Origin: Martinezella miluonensis
GTDB lineage: Bacteria; Pseudomonadota; Alphaproteobacteria; Rhizobiales; Rhizobiaceae
DNA length: 64,000 nt
Direction of reading: 5' to 3'
Assembly: GCF_900094545.1 (NCBI RefSeq)
Contig: NZ_FMAH01000002.1
Location: 62,001-126,000 of the forward strand
The notes under the pieces are model-generated. The model was not told where the DNA came from. It was given only the letters and a program-made list of their open reading frames with translations, and did no database searches. Every line of letters starts with the position of its first letter. Within the stretch, counting starts at the first letter, position 1. A program made the translations under genes and the position numbers. Shown in pieces: positions 26,135 through 34,530 of the stretch.

Positions 26135-26910
26135 AGACGCGCCAGCGCGAAATGTGGGCGTCGTTTGCGCCGACCGCTACTTTCACCACGCCGGTTGCCG
26201 CACATCTCGTCGAGTTCGCGGAAATCAAACACGGCGAGACCGTGCTCGACGTCGGAACCGGCACAGGTGTCGTTGCGATTACGGCAGCGCGGGCGGGCGC
26301 TTTGGCGACGGGACTCGACCTGACGCCAGCTCTGCTCGACGTCGCGCGCGAGAATGCGCGGATAGCTAAGTTAGCCAACACGCAATGGCTTGAAGGGGAC
26401 GCCGAAAGTCTTCCATTCCCTGATGGCCACTTTGATGTCGTTGTTAGCCAGTTCGGTCACATATTTGCGCCCCGACCTGAAGTGGCCGTCGCGGAAATGC
26501 GCCGTGTTTTGAAGCCAGGCGGTCGCATAGCATTTGCGACTTGGCCGCCGGAGCATTTCGTCGGCCGCCTGTTCAGTTTCGTTGCTAAGAACTCGCCGCC
26601 ACCGCCACCAGGCGCCGCACCACCGCCACAATGGGGCAGCCCGGACATCGTTGCTGAGCGCCTCGGTGACAAGTTCGAGGCACCGTTTTTTTCCCGCGGT
26701 GTCATGCAGTTTCCGGCTCTCAGCCTGTCGCATTATCGAGAATTTATGGAGCGCTCGGTAGGCCCAATGCAGAAATTGATCGAGGCCTCCGCCAACGAGC
26801 CGGAGCGGCTTGCTGCCTTGCGCGCTGGGTTCGAAACGCTCGCGGCGCCCTACTACTTCGGCAACATGATCCGCCAGGAGTATCTGCTGACCCGAGCCAA
26901 GGCACGCTGA
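26101..26910 (+). CDS. Class I SAM-dependent methyltransferase
   Basis: The 269-residue protein has a Rossmann methyltransferase fold (Methyltransf_11/UbiE type). The SAM-binding motif VLDVGTGTGVVAITAARAG is near residues 47-65. The acidic motif GLDLTPALLDVA and the post-I region FDVVVSQFGH follow, then RVLKPGGRIAFATW. The proline-rich stretch PPPPPGAAPPP around residue 165 is unusual. The start at 26101 follows GGAGAAG. The substrate is unknown and neighbours give no clue. Confidence 0.85.
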   Translation: MSSTIDPFADLKTRQREMWASFAPTATFTTPVAAHLVEFAEIKHGETVLDVGTGTGVVAITAARAGALATGLDLTPALLDVARENARIAKLANTQWLEGDAESLPFPDGHFDVVVSQFGHIFAPRPEVAVAEMRRVLKPGGRIAFATWPPEHFVGRLFSFVAKNSPPPPPGAAPPPQWGSPDIVAERLGDKFEAPFFSRGVMQFPALSLSHYREFMERSVGPMQKLIEASANEPERLAALRAGFETLAAPYYFGNMIRQEYLLTRAKAR

Positions 26911-27003
26911 ACGGTTGGAGCGAAGCAGCAACGATCGTTCCGCCCTCTAACCTATCGCCCGCCATCCCTTGCGCTGTCGCATAAGGGACGCCAACCTTGA
27001 ATC

Positions 27004-27300
27004 AGCTCTTGTCGGCACTTATTCGCTCAAGATCAATGGAGAGCCAGTCGAAGGCAGCATAGGCCGCGATGCGTTCGAGTCCATGGCCACCCCGCTTTTG
27101 CGGCGCTGCAGACATCGTTGGAGCGCGCAATTGCCGATGTACGCGTTCCGGTTTCCGAGCTGGACGCGATCATTCTCGTTGGTGGTGCCCCGCGGTATGC
27201 CGATGGTGCATTCGCTTGTGGCTCGCCTATTTAGCGGCTGCCTCTCGTCAATATCGACCCCGACAGGACGATCGCACTTGGAAACGCGATCCAACCCATC
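27004..27300 (+). pseudogene. Decayed Hsp70 (hscC-like) chaperone fragment
   Basis: Pieces of the DnaK/HscC nucleotide-binding domain are readable in three frames in the right order. They are VEGSIGRDAFESMATPLL, then LERAIADVRVPVSELDAI with ILVGGAPR, then MPMVHSLVARLFS, then LPLVNIDPDRTIALGNAIQ. At least three frameshifts separate them, and both the N-terminal ATPase half and the substrate-binding domain are missing. This is a clear relic, flanked by non-coding sequence at 26911-27003 and 27301-27440. Confidence 0.8.
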
Positions 27301-27440
27301 AATTCCCGGGACTAAACAGCTAGCGGTGCTTTGGAGGTAGAGGTGATTAGCGCTGGTATGCCCTTCAGAGCCGCAATCGGTCTGACACTGCCCACGAGCT
27401 GCGGCTCGTGAATTCAAGCCCTTCAATCACCAGCCACCTT

Positions 27441-28310
27441 CTAGGAGCGCAGCGAATTGAAGTGCTGCATCATGCGCTCGGCCGTCGGATGGATGCCCGT
27501 GAACAACTCGAAAGCCTTCACCGCCTGGAATACCGCCATGCCGCCGCCATCGAGAACGCGGCATCCTCTTGCATTTGCAAGCTTCACCAACTCGGTTTCG
27601 ATTGGAAAATAGACGATTTCCGCGACCCAGAGGCGATCCGATAGAAGTTCCGCGTCGAGCGGCAGCCCTGGATGAGCCACCATGCCGGTCGGCGTTGCGT
27701 GAACCAAACCGTCCGCGACGTCCATAGCCGCAGCAAGATCATGACCAACGGAGAAGCAGCAAGCGCCATGTGCCGGCTGAAGTTGATCCACGAGCGCCTT
27801 TGCCCGCGCAGGATCCAGATCGAATATCTCTATGGAATTCGCGCCCATCTGGGCCACGGCATGTGCAACCGCAACGCCGGCGCCGCCCGCCCCCAATTGC
27901 ACGACGTGCTTGAGCGAAGCGCCACTCAGCCCGCGCCTAAAACTTTCGGCGAACCCCCACCAATCGGTATTATGGCCGATCCTTCGCCTTCCCTGAAAGA
28001 CGATCGTGTTGATGGAGCGCAGCGTCTGGGCATCGGGCGACAGCTCATCCACCAGCGCAACTGCCGCCTGCTTGCAAGGGTGGGTAATGTTGAGGCCGGC
28101 AAAGCCCTGCGCCTCGGCCTCATTGACAAGGGCCGGGAGATCCGAGACCGAGAGGCCACGGAGGTCCAGGTCAATGAGATCGTAGCGATAGGATAGCCCG
28201 CAATGCTCGCCTTCGCGCATGTGCATGGCCGGCGTCAGCGAGCGGCCTATGCCCGCACCGATCAATCCGACGTGAAGCTGGCGCGGAACAATGGCAGTTT
28301 GAGTATTCAA
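27441..28310 (-). CDS. aroE: Shikimate/quinate dehydrogenase
   Basis: The enzyme interconverts shikimate and 3-dehydroshikimate with NAD(P). Its setting suggests a catabolic form. Family features: substrate-binding GRSLTPAMH (near residue 22), the catalytic lysine in NITHPCKQ, the aspartate in NTDWWGF and the nucleotide loop QLGAGGAGVAVAHA. The start is taken as the TTG at 28310 because GGGAGG lies five bases upstream; an ATG ten codons earlier would place that site inside the gene. It is about 289 residues, slightly longer than E. coli AroE. A TetR operator-like palindrome lies 55 bases upstream. Confidence 0.88.
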   Translation of the reverse strand: MNTQTAIVPRQLHVGLIGAGIGRSLTPAMHMREGEHCGLSYRYDLIDLDLRGLSVSDLPALVNEAEAQGFAGLNITHPCKQAAVALVDELSPDAQTLRSINTIVFQGRRRIGHNTDWWGFAESFRRGLSGASLKHVVQLGAGGAGVAVAHAVAQMGANSIEIFDLDPARAKALVDQLQPAHGACCFSVGHDLAAAMDVADGLVHATPTGMVAHPGLPLDAELLSDRLWVAEIVYFPIETELVKLANARGCRVLDGGGMAVFQAVKAFELFTGIHPTAERMMQHFNSLRS

Positions 28311-28364
28311 TGTTTCCTCCCGAGCAGCAAATAAAGCCATGCCGCAGACTTGACTTCAAAATGT

Positions 28365-28378
28365 ACGAACTAGTCCGT
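28365..28378. promoter_or_regulatory. TetR operator-like palindrome before the shikimate dehydrogenase
   Basis: ACGAACTAGTCCGT is a near-perfect palindrome (one mismatched pair) and differs by one base from the perfect copy at 32700-32713. Both are preceded by ATGT or AATGT. Its place between the TetR gene and the dehydrogenase start makes it the probable binding site of that regulator. Confidence 0.75.
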
Positions 28379-28450
28379 GAAGTCAAGATTGGGCACGGTT
28401 TCGCGCTGCGATAAAAATCGCTGGCCTCAATCAAAGGGCTCGGCTCACCA

Positions 28451-29122
28451 TCAGATCATGTCGGAGGATGGATTTTTCAGAAATGCAAGAATGGCATCGA
28501 TTATCAAAGACTTATGTCTCTTCTTCAACGCCTCCGAGGAAAGGTCGCGTTCGAAGATCGCCCCAAAGGTATGGCGATTTGAAACGCGAAAGAAGCATTG
28601 CGCGCTGATCATCATGTGCAAATCGACTGGATCCACCCGGCGCACGAAACTGCCATCGGCGTAACCCCGTTCGAGGATTTGCGTGATGATATCGATAACT
28701 GCGATGTTCATCTGCGACAGGACGACGGAACGCTTCATATGTTCGGCACGATGGATGTTCTCAATGCTGACCAAACGTACGAAATCCGGATTTTGATCGT
28801 CATGATCGAAGGTGCTGGCGATCAATTGGGCCATTGCCTGAATGGGCGGCATATTTTCGAGATCAAGCTCGCTCTCAAGGGTGCGGATCTTCGTATAGGC
28901 TTGCTCAAGAACGGCGAGATAGAGACCTTCCTTACTGCCGAAATAGTAATAAATCATGCGCTTGGACGTCTTGGTGCGCTCGGCGATCTCATCCACGCGC
29001 GCACCGGAAAATCCTGCTGCGACGAATTCTTCGGTTGCGATCTTGAGAATATTTTCTTTGGTCGCGTCTGGATCGTTCTTTCGCGTAAGGCGCTCGATCT
29101 TGGCCACTTGCGCTTTGGTCAT
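28451..29122 (-). CDS. TetR/AcrR family transcriptional regulator
   Basis: A 223-residue repressor-type regulator. The N-terminal helix-turn-helix is at about residues 20-65 (ENILKIATEEFVAAGFSGAR, then VDEIAERTKTSKRMIYYYFG), followed by a helical ligand domain. The ATG at 29122 is preferred; a TTG 16 codons upstream is possible. It lies 83 bases after the dehydratase gene on the same strand and is probably co-transcribed. The repeated palindrome upstream of the dehydrogenase and transporter genes suggests it controls the cluster, with shikimate or a related compound as the likely inducer (inference). Confidence 0.9.
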   Translation of the reverse strand: MTKAQVAKIERLTRKNDPDATKENILKIATEEFVAAGFSGARVDEIAERTKTSKRMIYYYFGSKEGLYLAVLEQAYTKIRTLESELDLENMPPIQAMAQLIASTFDHDDQNPDFVRLVSIENIHRAEHMKRSVVLSQMNIAVIDIITQILERGYADGSFVRRVDPVDLHMMISAQCFFRVSNRHTFGAIFERDLSSEALKKRHKSLIIDAILAFLKNPSSDMI

Positions 29123-29205
29123 GCCTTGCTCGTCTTCCTGGGTCTGCCCTTGCCCATCATTGAAGATCAAAGCTTTAACACAGGCTTCACACCAATGGGG
29201 AGAGC

Positions 29206-31092
29206 CTAAAGTTTCGGCAGACCAATCGGCCGCAGATGCCGCCTTAGCGCAGCTATGCGAAATATGGCATTCGCCGCGCCATACCCGCGATAGCCGCTGC
29301 GTTGGACAATTTCGAAGAAGAAACCTTCGCCATAGGTTGGGCTATAGAGTTGGAAATATTCCCCATGGTCGTCACGATCATAAAGGATATTGTGGGCCTT
29401 CAGACGATCCGTGAAAGCCGGATCCAGGCCGAACCTTGCCTCCAGATCGTCGTAGTAGTTGGGCGAGATCGTCAACGTGGCAAAACCATTGGCCGACAAG
29501 GCAGCAGCCGTTGCGAAGATATCATCGGTCGCGAAGGCAAGATGTTGAATACCCGAGCCGAAGGTCTCAGCGATGAAGTGGCCAGCCAAGGTATTGCGAT
29601 TTTCCGCGCCGTTCAGCGTGATGCGCAACCTGCCCGAGGCATTTTCGACGACCTGACTGCGAACGACGCCGGCCGGATCGATAATGTCGACCATCGGCGT
29701 CTTATGCGCATCGAGGATCGCCGTGTAGAAAAGCAACCAAGTCAGCAATTCCTCGTATTTCATGGTCTGTGCAACGTGATCGATACCGGTCAGGCCAACC
29801 GGCTGAAGATCGGCATCGTCGTTAACTGGATCGAATTCGATCTCCCATATGCGTGCGAGCGCGCTCCTGCGGTCGAGGAAATATAAGATGCCGCCGCCAA
29901 CACCCCTTACGGCCGGCATTTCGATCTCGCCCGGATTCAATGGCTGCTCAAAACGTTCGGCGCCAAGGGCCACGGCCCGTGCAATCGCGGCCTCGGCATC
30001 ATCCACCCACAATCCCATCGCATAGGCCGACTGCCCATGCAAAGCATAGGAGGCACCGGCAAAACCATCCGGATCGGTATTGACGACAAGATTGATGTCA
30101 CCTTGCCGGAAGACATCGACACGCTTGGTCTTATGGCGTCCAACATGACGAAAGCCCAACGCACCCAGCCGATCGGAGAGAACGGATGTCTCGGCTTCGT
30201 CGACAGTAAATTCGACAAAGGCAATGCCGTCCACGGCAGCGCGCGCGGGCATGGATGGCAAGGTAAGGCTACCACTCTTCGCGCGACGAACCTGATCGCC
30301 GAGATAGAGGAGTGAACGTCGGCCATCGACGGCGATGGCGGTCGGCGAACCGCCGCGAAACTGGTCGTTGAAGATCTCCAGAGAGAGATAGCCGTCATAG
30401 CCGGTCGCCGCCACGGCATTCATGAAATCGAGCACAGGAAGGTCGCCCTCGCCCGGCATATTGCGGAAATGACGGCTCCAATAGAGAAGGTCCATGTCAA
30501 TCAACGGCGCATCGGCAAGCTGAATGATAAAGATCTTCTCCTTCGGAATCGACCGGATCGAATTGACATCGATCTTGCGCGACAGCGTGTGAAAGCTATC
30601 GAGGATAAGGCCGATATTCGGATGATCGGCGCGCCGGACGATTTCCCAGGCATCGCGGTGATCGTGAATATGCCGTCCCCAGGCAAGCGCCTCATATCCG
30701 ACACGCAGGCCGCGCTTGGCCGCTCTTTCACCGAGTTCGAAGAAATCGGCCGCTGCGCGATCGATACCACCCAGCGCCGCCGAAGACACATTCGAACATA
30801 CCAGCACGAGATCGGTGCCCATCTCCTGCATCAGGTCGAACTTGCGTTCGGCGCGATCGAAGGTTCGGCTGCGCAATGGTTCGGGCATGCCTTCAAAGTC
30901 CCGGAACGGTTGAAAGAGCGTGATCTCCAGCCCATGATCCCTGACCATCTGGCCAACCTGACGCGGCGATTCGTCGAAGGCGAGGAAATCATTTTCGAAA
31001 ATTTCAACGCCGTCGAAACCCGCCTTGGCGATAGCCTGAAGCTTTTCCTTGAGGTCACCACTGATCGAAACGGTCGCGATCGAGGTTTTCAT
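29206..31092 (-). CDS. 3-Dehydroshikimate dehydratase-type fusion (TIM barrel + VOC domain)
   Basis: The 628-residue protein fuses an N-terminal xylose-isomerase-like TIM barrel (about residues 1-265) to a C-terminal 4-hydroxyphenylpyruvate-dioxygenase-like VOC region (about 290-610). Proteins with this layout (QsuB/QuiC1 type) convert 3-dehydroshikimate to protocatechuate. Barrel features include DGVEIFENDF, the metal-ligand region VGYEALAWGRHIHD, LDSFHTL and LSLEIFNDQF. The VOC half shows GIDHVAQTM and the C-terminal ligand region EYFQLYSPTYGEGFFFEIVQR. Together with the dehydrogenase and transporter it would feed quinate/shikimate into the protocatechuate pathway. Confidence 0.87.
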   Translation of the reverse strand: MKTSIATVSISGDLKEKLQAIAKAGFDGVEIFENDFLAFDESPRQVGQMVRDHGLEITLFQPFRDFEGMPEPLRSRTFDRAERKFDLMQEMGTDLVLVCSNVSSAALGGIDRAAADFFELGERAAKRGLRVGYEALAWGRHIHDHRDAWEIVRRADHPNIGLILDSFHTLSRKIDVNSIRSIPKEKIFIIQLADAPLIDMDLLYWSRHFRNMPGEGDLPVLDFMNAVAATGYDGYLSLEIFNDQFRGGSPTAIAVDGRRSLLYLGDQVRRAKSGSLTLPSMPARAAVDGIAFVEFTVDEAETSVLSDRLGALGFRHVGRHKTKRVDVFRQGDINLVVNTDPDGFAGASYALHGQSAYAMGLWVDDAEAAIARAVALGAERFEQPLNPGEIEMPAVRGVGGGILYFLDRRSALARIWEIEFDPVNDDADLQPVGLTGIDHVAQTMKYEELLTWLLFYTAILDAHKTPMVDIIDPAGVVRSQVVENASGRLRITLNGAENRNTLAGHFIAETFGSGIQHLAFATDDIFATAAALSANGFATLTISPNYYDDLEARFGLDPAFTDRLKAHNILYDRDDHGEYFQLYSPTYGEGFFFEIVQRSGYRGYGAANAIFRIAALRRHLRPIGLPKL

Positions 31093-31157
31093 CGTATCAA
31101 CTCATCCTTTCGGCGACTTCCAACAATTTCGTCCGCGATCGCGTGACGCGCATGCCA

Positions 31158-31190
31158 TTTAAAAAAGGTGCCGGCGCAATGCGCCGGCAC
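31158..31190 (-). terminator. Intrinsic terminator after the MHS transporter
   Basis: GTGCCGGCGC and GCGCCGGCAC form a perfect 10-bp stem around a 3-base loop, followed on the reverse strand by CTTTTTTAAA. It lies 10 bases after the transporter stop and should separate its transcript from the downstream dehydratase gene. Confidence 0.88.
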
Positions 31191-31200
31191 TGAACCATGC

Positions 31201-32544
31201 TCAGATCGCGCGATCGGCGTGTCGTCCAGCGGCCGCGAAACTACGCCCATCCCGGCCAAGCTGATCGATTGGGGTCTTGTAGGTCTCAGTCGCAGTGGCG
31301 GCGGAAACCGCAGCGATCAAGGCCGTGATCGAGGTGAACGCGGCAACCGGTATCCATCCCATCGGTCCGGACCCCATCAAGGCGGCGCTGATCGTCGGTG
31401 CGAAACCGCCCAGCGCAAAGCCGATCTGGGTGCCGACTGCCATGCCGGACAAGCGTACGCGCGTATTGAACATTTCTGCATAGAGTGCCGGCCAGACACC
31501 ATTGGAAGCGCTGTAGACCACGCCCGAAAGCAGAATGCCGAGGACGAAGACGAGCGCGATATTGTTGTGGCTGATTGCCCAGATATACGGCCAGATCAGA
31601 ATAGCACAACCAATGGCACCGGAGATGAAGACGGGCTTTCGGCCGATGCGGTCGGCCAGGATCGCCCATGCCGGGATTGCGCCGAGCGCCACGATATTGG
31701 CGAGCACGAGCACGGTCAGCATCACGGAGCGGTCGATGTGCATGGTATTAACGGCGTAGGACAAGGTAAAGACGCTAAAGATCGTGCTGACGACGGAAAT
31801 CAATGCGGCAAAGACGATGCGCAGTACATCCGCCCAATAATTCGTGATCAGGGAGACCAGCGGCAGTTTGGCAACCTCGCCCTTCTTTGTTTCCTCGAGG
31901 AAGGCGGGCGTTTCGGCCAGCGTACGGCGAACCCAGAATCCGACGATGACCACCACGAAGCTCAGAAAGAAGGGAATGCGCCAGCCCCACGACATCAGGG
32001 CAGCTTCGTCAAGCTTCCCCAGCGGTATGAAGACCAGGGTTGCAAGGATCAATCCGGCCTGCGTTCCGCTCAGTGTGAAGCTGGTGAAAAAGGCGCGCCG
32101 ATTTTCAGGCGCGTGCTCAAGCGTCATCGAACTGGCGCCAGCCTGCTCGCCGGCAGCGGAGATGCCTTGCAGCAATCGCGCCAAAACCAGAAGTATCGGC
32201 GCAAGAATGCCGGCTTGACCATAGGTCGGCAGGCAGCCGATGATGAAGGTCGAAAACCCCATGAGCAGAAGCGTGAAAGTCAGCACCTTCTTGCGACCGA
32301 ACTTGTCGCCGACATGCCCGAGGATCACCGCACCCAACGGACGCATGATGTAGGCAACGCCGAATGTGGCAAACGAGGCAATCGCCGCCGTCTGCGGGTC
32401 TTCCGCCGAAAAGAATATCTTCGGGAAGATCAGCGCCGCTGCCGTTCCATAGACAAAGAAATCATAATATTCGACTGCGCTTCCAAGCCAGCTCGCCAGA
32501 GCGGCGCGCTTGGGTGTTTTATATTCCACTGGTGTTTTCATCAT
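31201..32544 (-). CDS. MHS-family MFS transporter (shikimate/metabolite permease type)
   Basis: A 447-residue, 12-helix transporter of the metabolite:H+ symporter family that includes ShiA, ProP and KgtP. The signature after helix 2, GHVGDKFGRKKVL, is clear, and the first helix has the typical WLGSAVEYYDFFVYG. The start at 32544 has GGGGAGG just upstream. Shikimate or quinate as substrate is inferred from the neighbouring dehydrogenase and dehydratase and the shared operator; the family also carries proline, betaine and dicarboxylates. Confidence 0.87.
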   Translation of the reverse strand: MMKTPVEYKTPKRAALASWLGSAVEYYDFFVYGTAAALIFPKIFFSAEDPQTAAIASFATFGVAYIMRPLGAVILGHVGDKFGRKKVLTFTLLLMGFSTFIIGCLPTYGQAGILAPILLVLARLLQGISAAGEQAGASSMTLEHAPENRRAFFTSFTLSGTQAGLILATLVFIPLGKLDEAALMSWGWRIPFFLSFVVVIVGFWVRRTLAETPAFLEETKKGEVAKLPLVSLITNYWADVLRIVFAALISVVSTIFSVFTLSYAVNTMHIDRSVMLTVLVLANIVALGAIPAWAILADRIGRKPVFISGAIGCAILIWPYIWAISHNNIALVFVLGILLSGVVYSASNGVWPALYAEMFNTRVRLSGMAVGTQIGFALGGFAPTISAALMGSGPMGWIPVAAFTSITALIAAVSAATATETYKTPIDQLGRDGRSFAAAGRHADRAI

Positions 32545-32699
32545 TGTTCCTCCCCGGAGCATTTCGGTTTCGAAGAAATGCCGCACCCTCAAGCGCGCCA
32601 GCTTCCGCCCGCGCTCTCCCGCATGACATCCAAGATGTGTCTTGGCGGCCATCGGCGCTGCCTGTCGCAGCGCCCGTCACTCCTCGAGGGAAATAATGT

Positions 32700-32713
32700 A
32701 CGAACTAGTTCGT
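32700..32713. promoter_or_regulatory. Perfect 14-bp TetR operator-like palindrome before the transporter
   Basis: ACGAACTAGTTCGT is a perfect palindrome, about 156 bases before the transporter start and preceded by AATGT. It matches the copy at 28365-28378 in 13 of 14 positions. It is the probable operator of the TetR regulator encoded at 28451-29122. Confidence 0.8.
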
Positions 32714-33073
32714 TTTGTAAAGCGTCACCATTTCGCGATGGTTCGAAACTTGATCGCAGGCGCGATAGATCACGACGATCCTCGCGATACAGCCATGGGT
32801 TCCCGGCCAGGATAATGATTCTTGGAGACGTTGCTCAGCAAATAGGCGAGCTCTCATTCAATCAGGTAGCAACCGACGCCACTATCTCACCTTTGCAGAT
32901 GAGGTCACCGAGCCCGAATCCGTTTGATGGCGAAGCAGGAAAGCGTGTCGAAGCGCATCGCCACTGACAAACCTCGCTCTTAGGAACGCCGCGATCGAAA
33001 CGGCAGCCTAAGTCGGGGTTACCTTGCCGAAGCCGGCCCTTTCGACCTGCCTTTACATCGCCATATTACCCGC
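32714..33073. other. Intergenic region between the transporter promoter and urtE end
   Basis: About 360 bases without a supported gene. The genes on both sides are on the reverse strand, so this holds the transporter promoter region and the trailer of the urea operon. No strong terminator was seen after urtE. Confidence 0.4.
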
Positions 33074-33769
33074 TCAGACGGTCAGATGCTTGCGGGCCTC
33101 CGGCGTATCCAGCGTCTCCGCCAGCCCCTCATGCACGATCTCGCCGCGATCCATGATGTAGACATAATCGGCAAGCTCGCGGCAGAAATCGAGATATTGC
33201 TCGACGAGCAGGATCGCCATGCCGGAGGAATCCCTGAGATAGCGGATCGCCCGGCCGATATCCTTGATAATCGAGGGCTGGATGCCTTCGGTCGGCTCGT
33301 CCAGCACCAGGATCTTCGGCCGCGTCACCATGGCCCGCCCAATGGCCAATTGCTGCTGCTGGCCGCCCGAGAGATCGCCGCCGCGGCGTGACAGCATGGA
33401 TTTCAGCACGGGAAACAGACTGTAGATATCATCGGGAATGCTGCGGTCGCGGCGCGAGAGCGGCGCATAGCCGGTCTCAAGATTTTCCTTCACGCTCAAC
33501 AATGGAAAGATCTCACGGCCCTGCGGCACGTAACCGATGCCCTGTTTGGCGCGGGCAAAGGGCGCCATGCCATTCAGGGTCACGCCGTTGAAGGCGACTG
33601 TTCCCGCCGACAGCACATGCTGGCCGGTGACGGCACGCAAGAGCGAGCTCTTGCCGACGCCGTTGCGTCCGAGCACACAGGTGATCCTGCCCATCTCGGC
33701 CTTGATCGAGATGCCGCGCAGAGCCTGGGCGGCGCCATAATGCAGATTTGCGTTTTCGACTGTCAGCAT
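33074..33769 (-). CDS. urtE: Urea ABC transporter ATP-binding protein UrtE
   Basis: UrtE is one of two ATPases of the high-affinity urea importer (branched-chain amino-acid type, LivF-like). The 231-residue protein has Walker A GRNGVGKSS, the Q-loop region IGYVPQGREIFPLL, the signature LSGGQQQQLAIGRAM and Walker B ILVLDEPTEGI. The GIQPSII segment is typical of UrtE. The start lies one base after the urtD stop, so the genes are coupled. It is the last gene of the operon. Confidence 0.93.
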   Translation of the reverse strand: MLTVENANLHYGAAQALRGISIKAEMGRITCVLGRNGVGKSSLLRAVTGQHVLSAGTVAFNGVTLNGMAPFARAKQGIGYVPQGREIFPLLSVKENLETGYAPLSRRDRSIPDDIYSLFPVLKSMLSRRGGDLSGGQQQQLAIGRAMVTRPKILVLDEPTEGIQPSIIKDIGRAIRYLRDSSGMAILLVEQYLDFCRELADYVYIMDRGEIVHEGLAETLDTPEARKHLTV

Positions 33770-33770
33770 C

Positions 33771-34526
33771 TCATCGCCCCAGATAATTCTCGATCACCTT
33801 CGAATCGCTGCTGACGAAATCGATCGAGCCCTCCGCCAGCACCGAGCCTTCGGCCAGGCACGTCACCTTGACCCCAAGATCGCGGATGAAGCCCATGTCA
33901 TGCTCGACCACCACGACGGAACGCGTCTTGGCGATCTCCTTCAGCAATACCGCGGTTTCCGCCGTCTCGGCATCCGTCATGCCGGCAACGGGTTCGTCGA
34001 CCAGCAACAGCTTCGGCTCCTGCGCCAGCAGCATGCCGATCTCCAGCCATTGCTTCTGGCCATGCGAGAGATTGGCCGCCAGCTCGTCGCGGCGATGCGA
34101 AAGCCGCACCGTCTCGAGGATTTCGTCAATGCGGTCGCGATCATCAGGCGTCAGCCGATAGAACAGCGTCGCAAAGACGCCGCGGTTGCGGTTGAGCGCC
34201 AGTTCAAGATTGTCCCAGACCGTATGGCTCTCGAAGACGGTCGGCTTCTGGAATTTGCGGCCGATGCCGAGCTGGGCAATATCGGCTTCGTCCCTCTTGG
34301 TGAGGTCGATCTGGCCATTGAAGAACACCTCGCCCTCGTCGGGCCGCGTCTTGCCGGTGATGATATCCATCATCGTCGTCTTGCCAGCGCCGTTCGGGCC
34401 GATGATGGCGCGAAGCTCTCCCGGTTCAATGACCATGGACAGTGAATTCAAGGCCTTGAAACCATCGAAGGAGACGGAGACATTGTTGAGATAGAGCATA
34501 CTGTTGGGCTTGATATCCGGGATCAT
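33771..34526 (-). CDS. urtD: Urea ABC transporter ATP-binding protein UrtD
   Basis: UrtD is the LivG-like ATPase of the urea importer. The 251-residue protein has Walker A GPNGAGKTT, the family phrase GIGRKFQKPTVFE, signature LSHGQKQWLEIG (typical UrtD variant of LSGGQ) and Walker B LLLVDEPVAGMTD. The start at 34526 has GGAG upstream and lies four bases after urtC; the 37-codon upstream extension overlaps urtC and is rejected. Confidence 0.93.
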   Translation of the reverse strand: MIPDIKPNSMLYLNNVSVSFDGFKALNSLSMVIEPGELRAIIGPNGAGKTTMMDIITGKTRPDEGEVFFNGQIDLTKRDEADIAQLGIGRKFQKPTVFESHTVWDNLELALNRNRGVFATLFYRLTPDDRDRIDEILETVRLSHRRDELAANLSHGQKQWLEIGMLLAQEPKLLLVDEPVAGMTDAETAETAVLLKEIAKTRSVVVVEHDMGFIRDLGVKVTCLAEGSVLAEGSIDFVSSDSKVIENYLGR

Positions 34527-34530
34527 GATC

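Noticed and set aside
31168..32967. 600-codon forward frame opposite the MHS transporter
   Set aside because: The composition (many His, Arg, Gln, Asp) is that of an antisense shadow, and the reverse strand encodes an evident 12-helix transporter.
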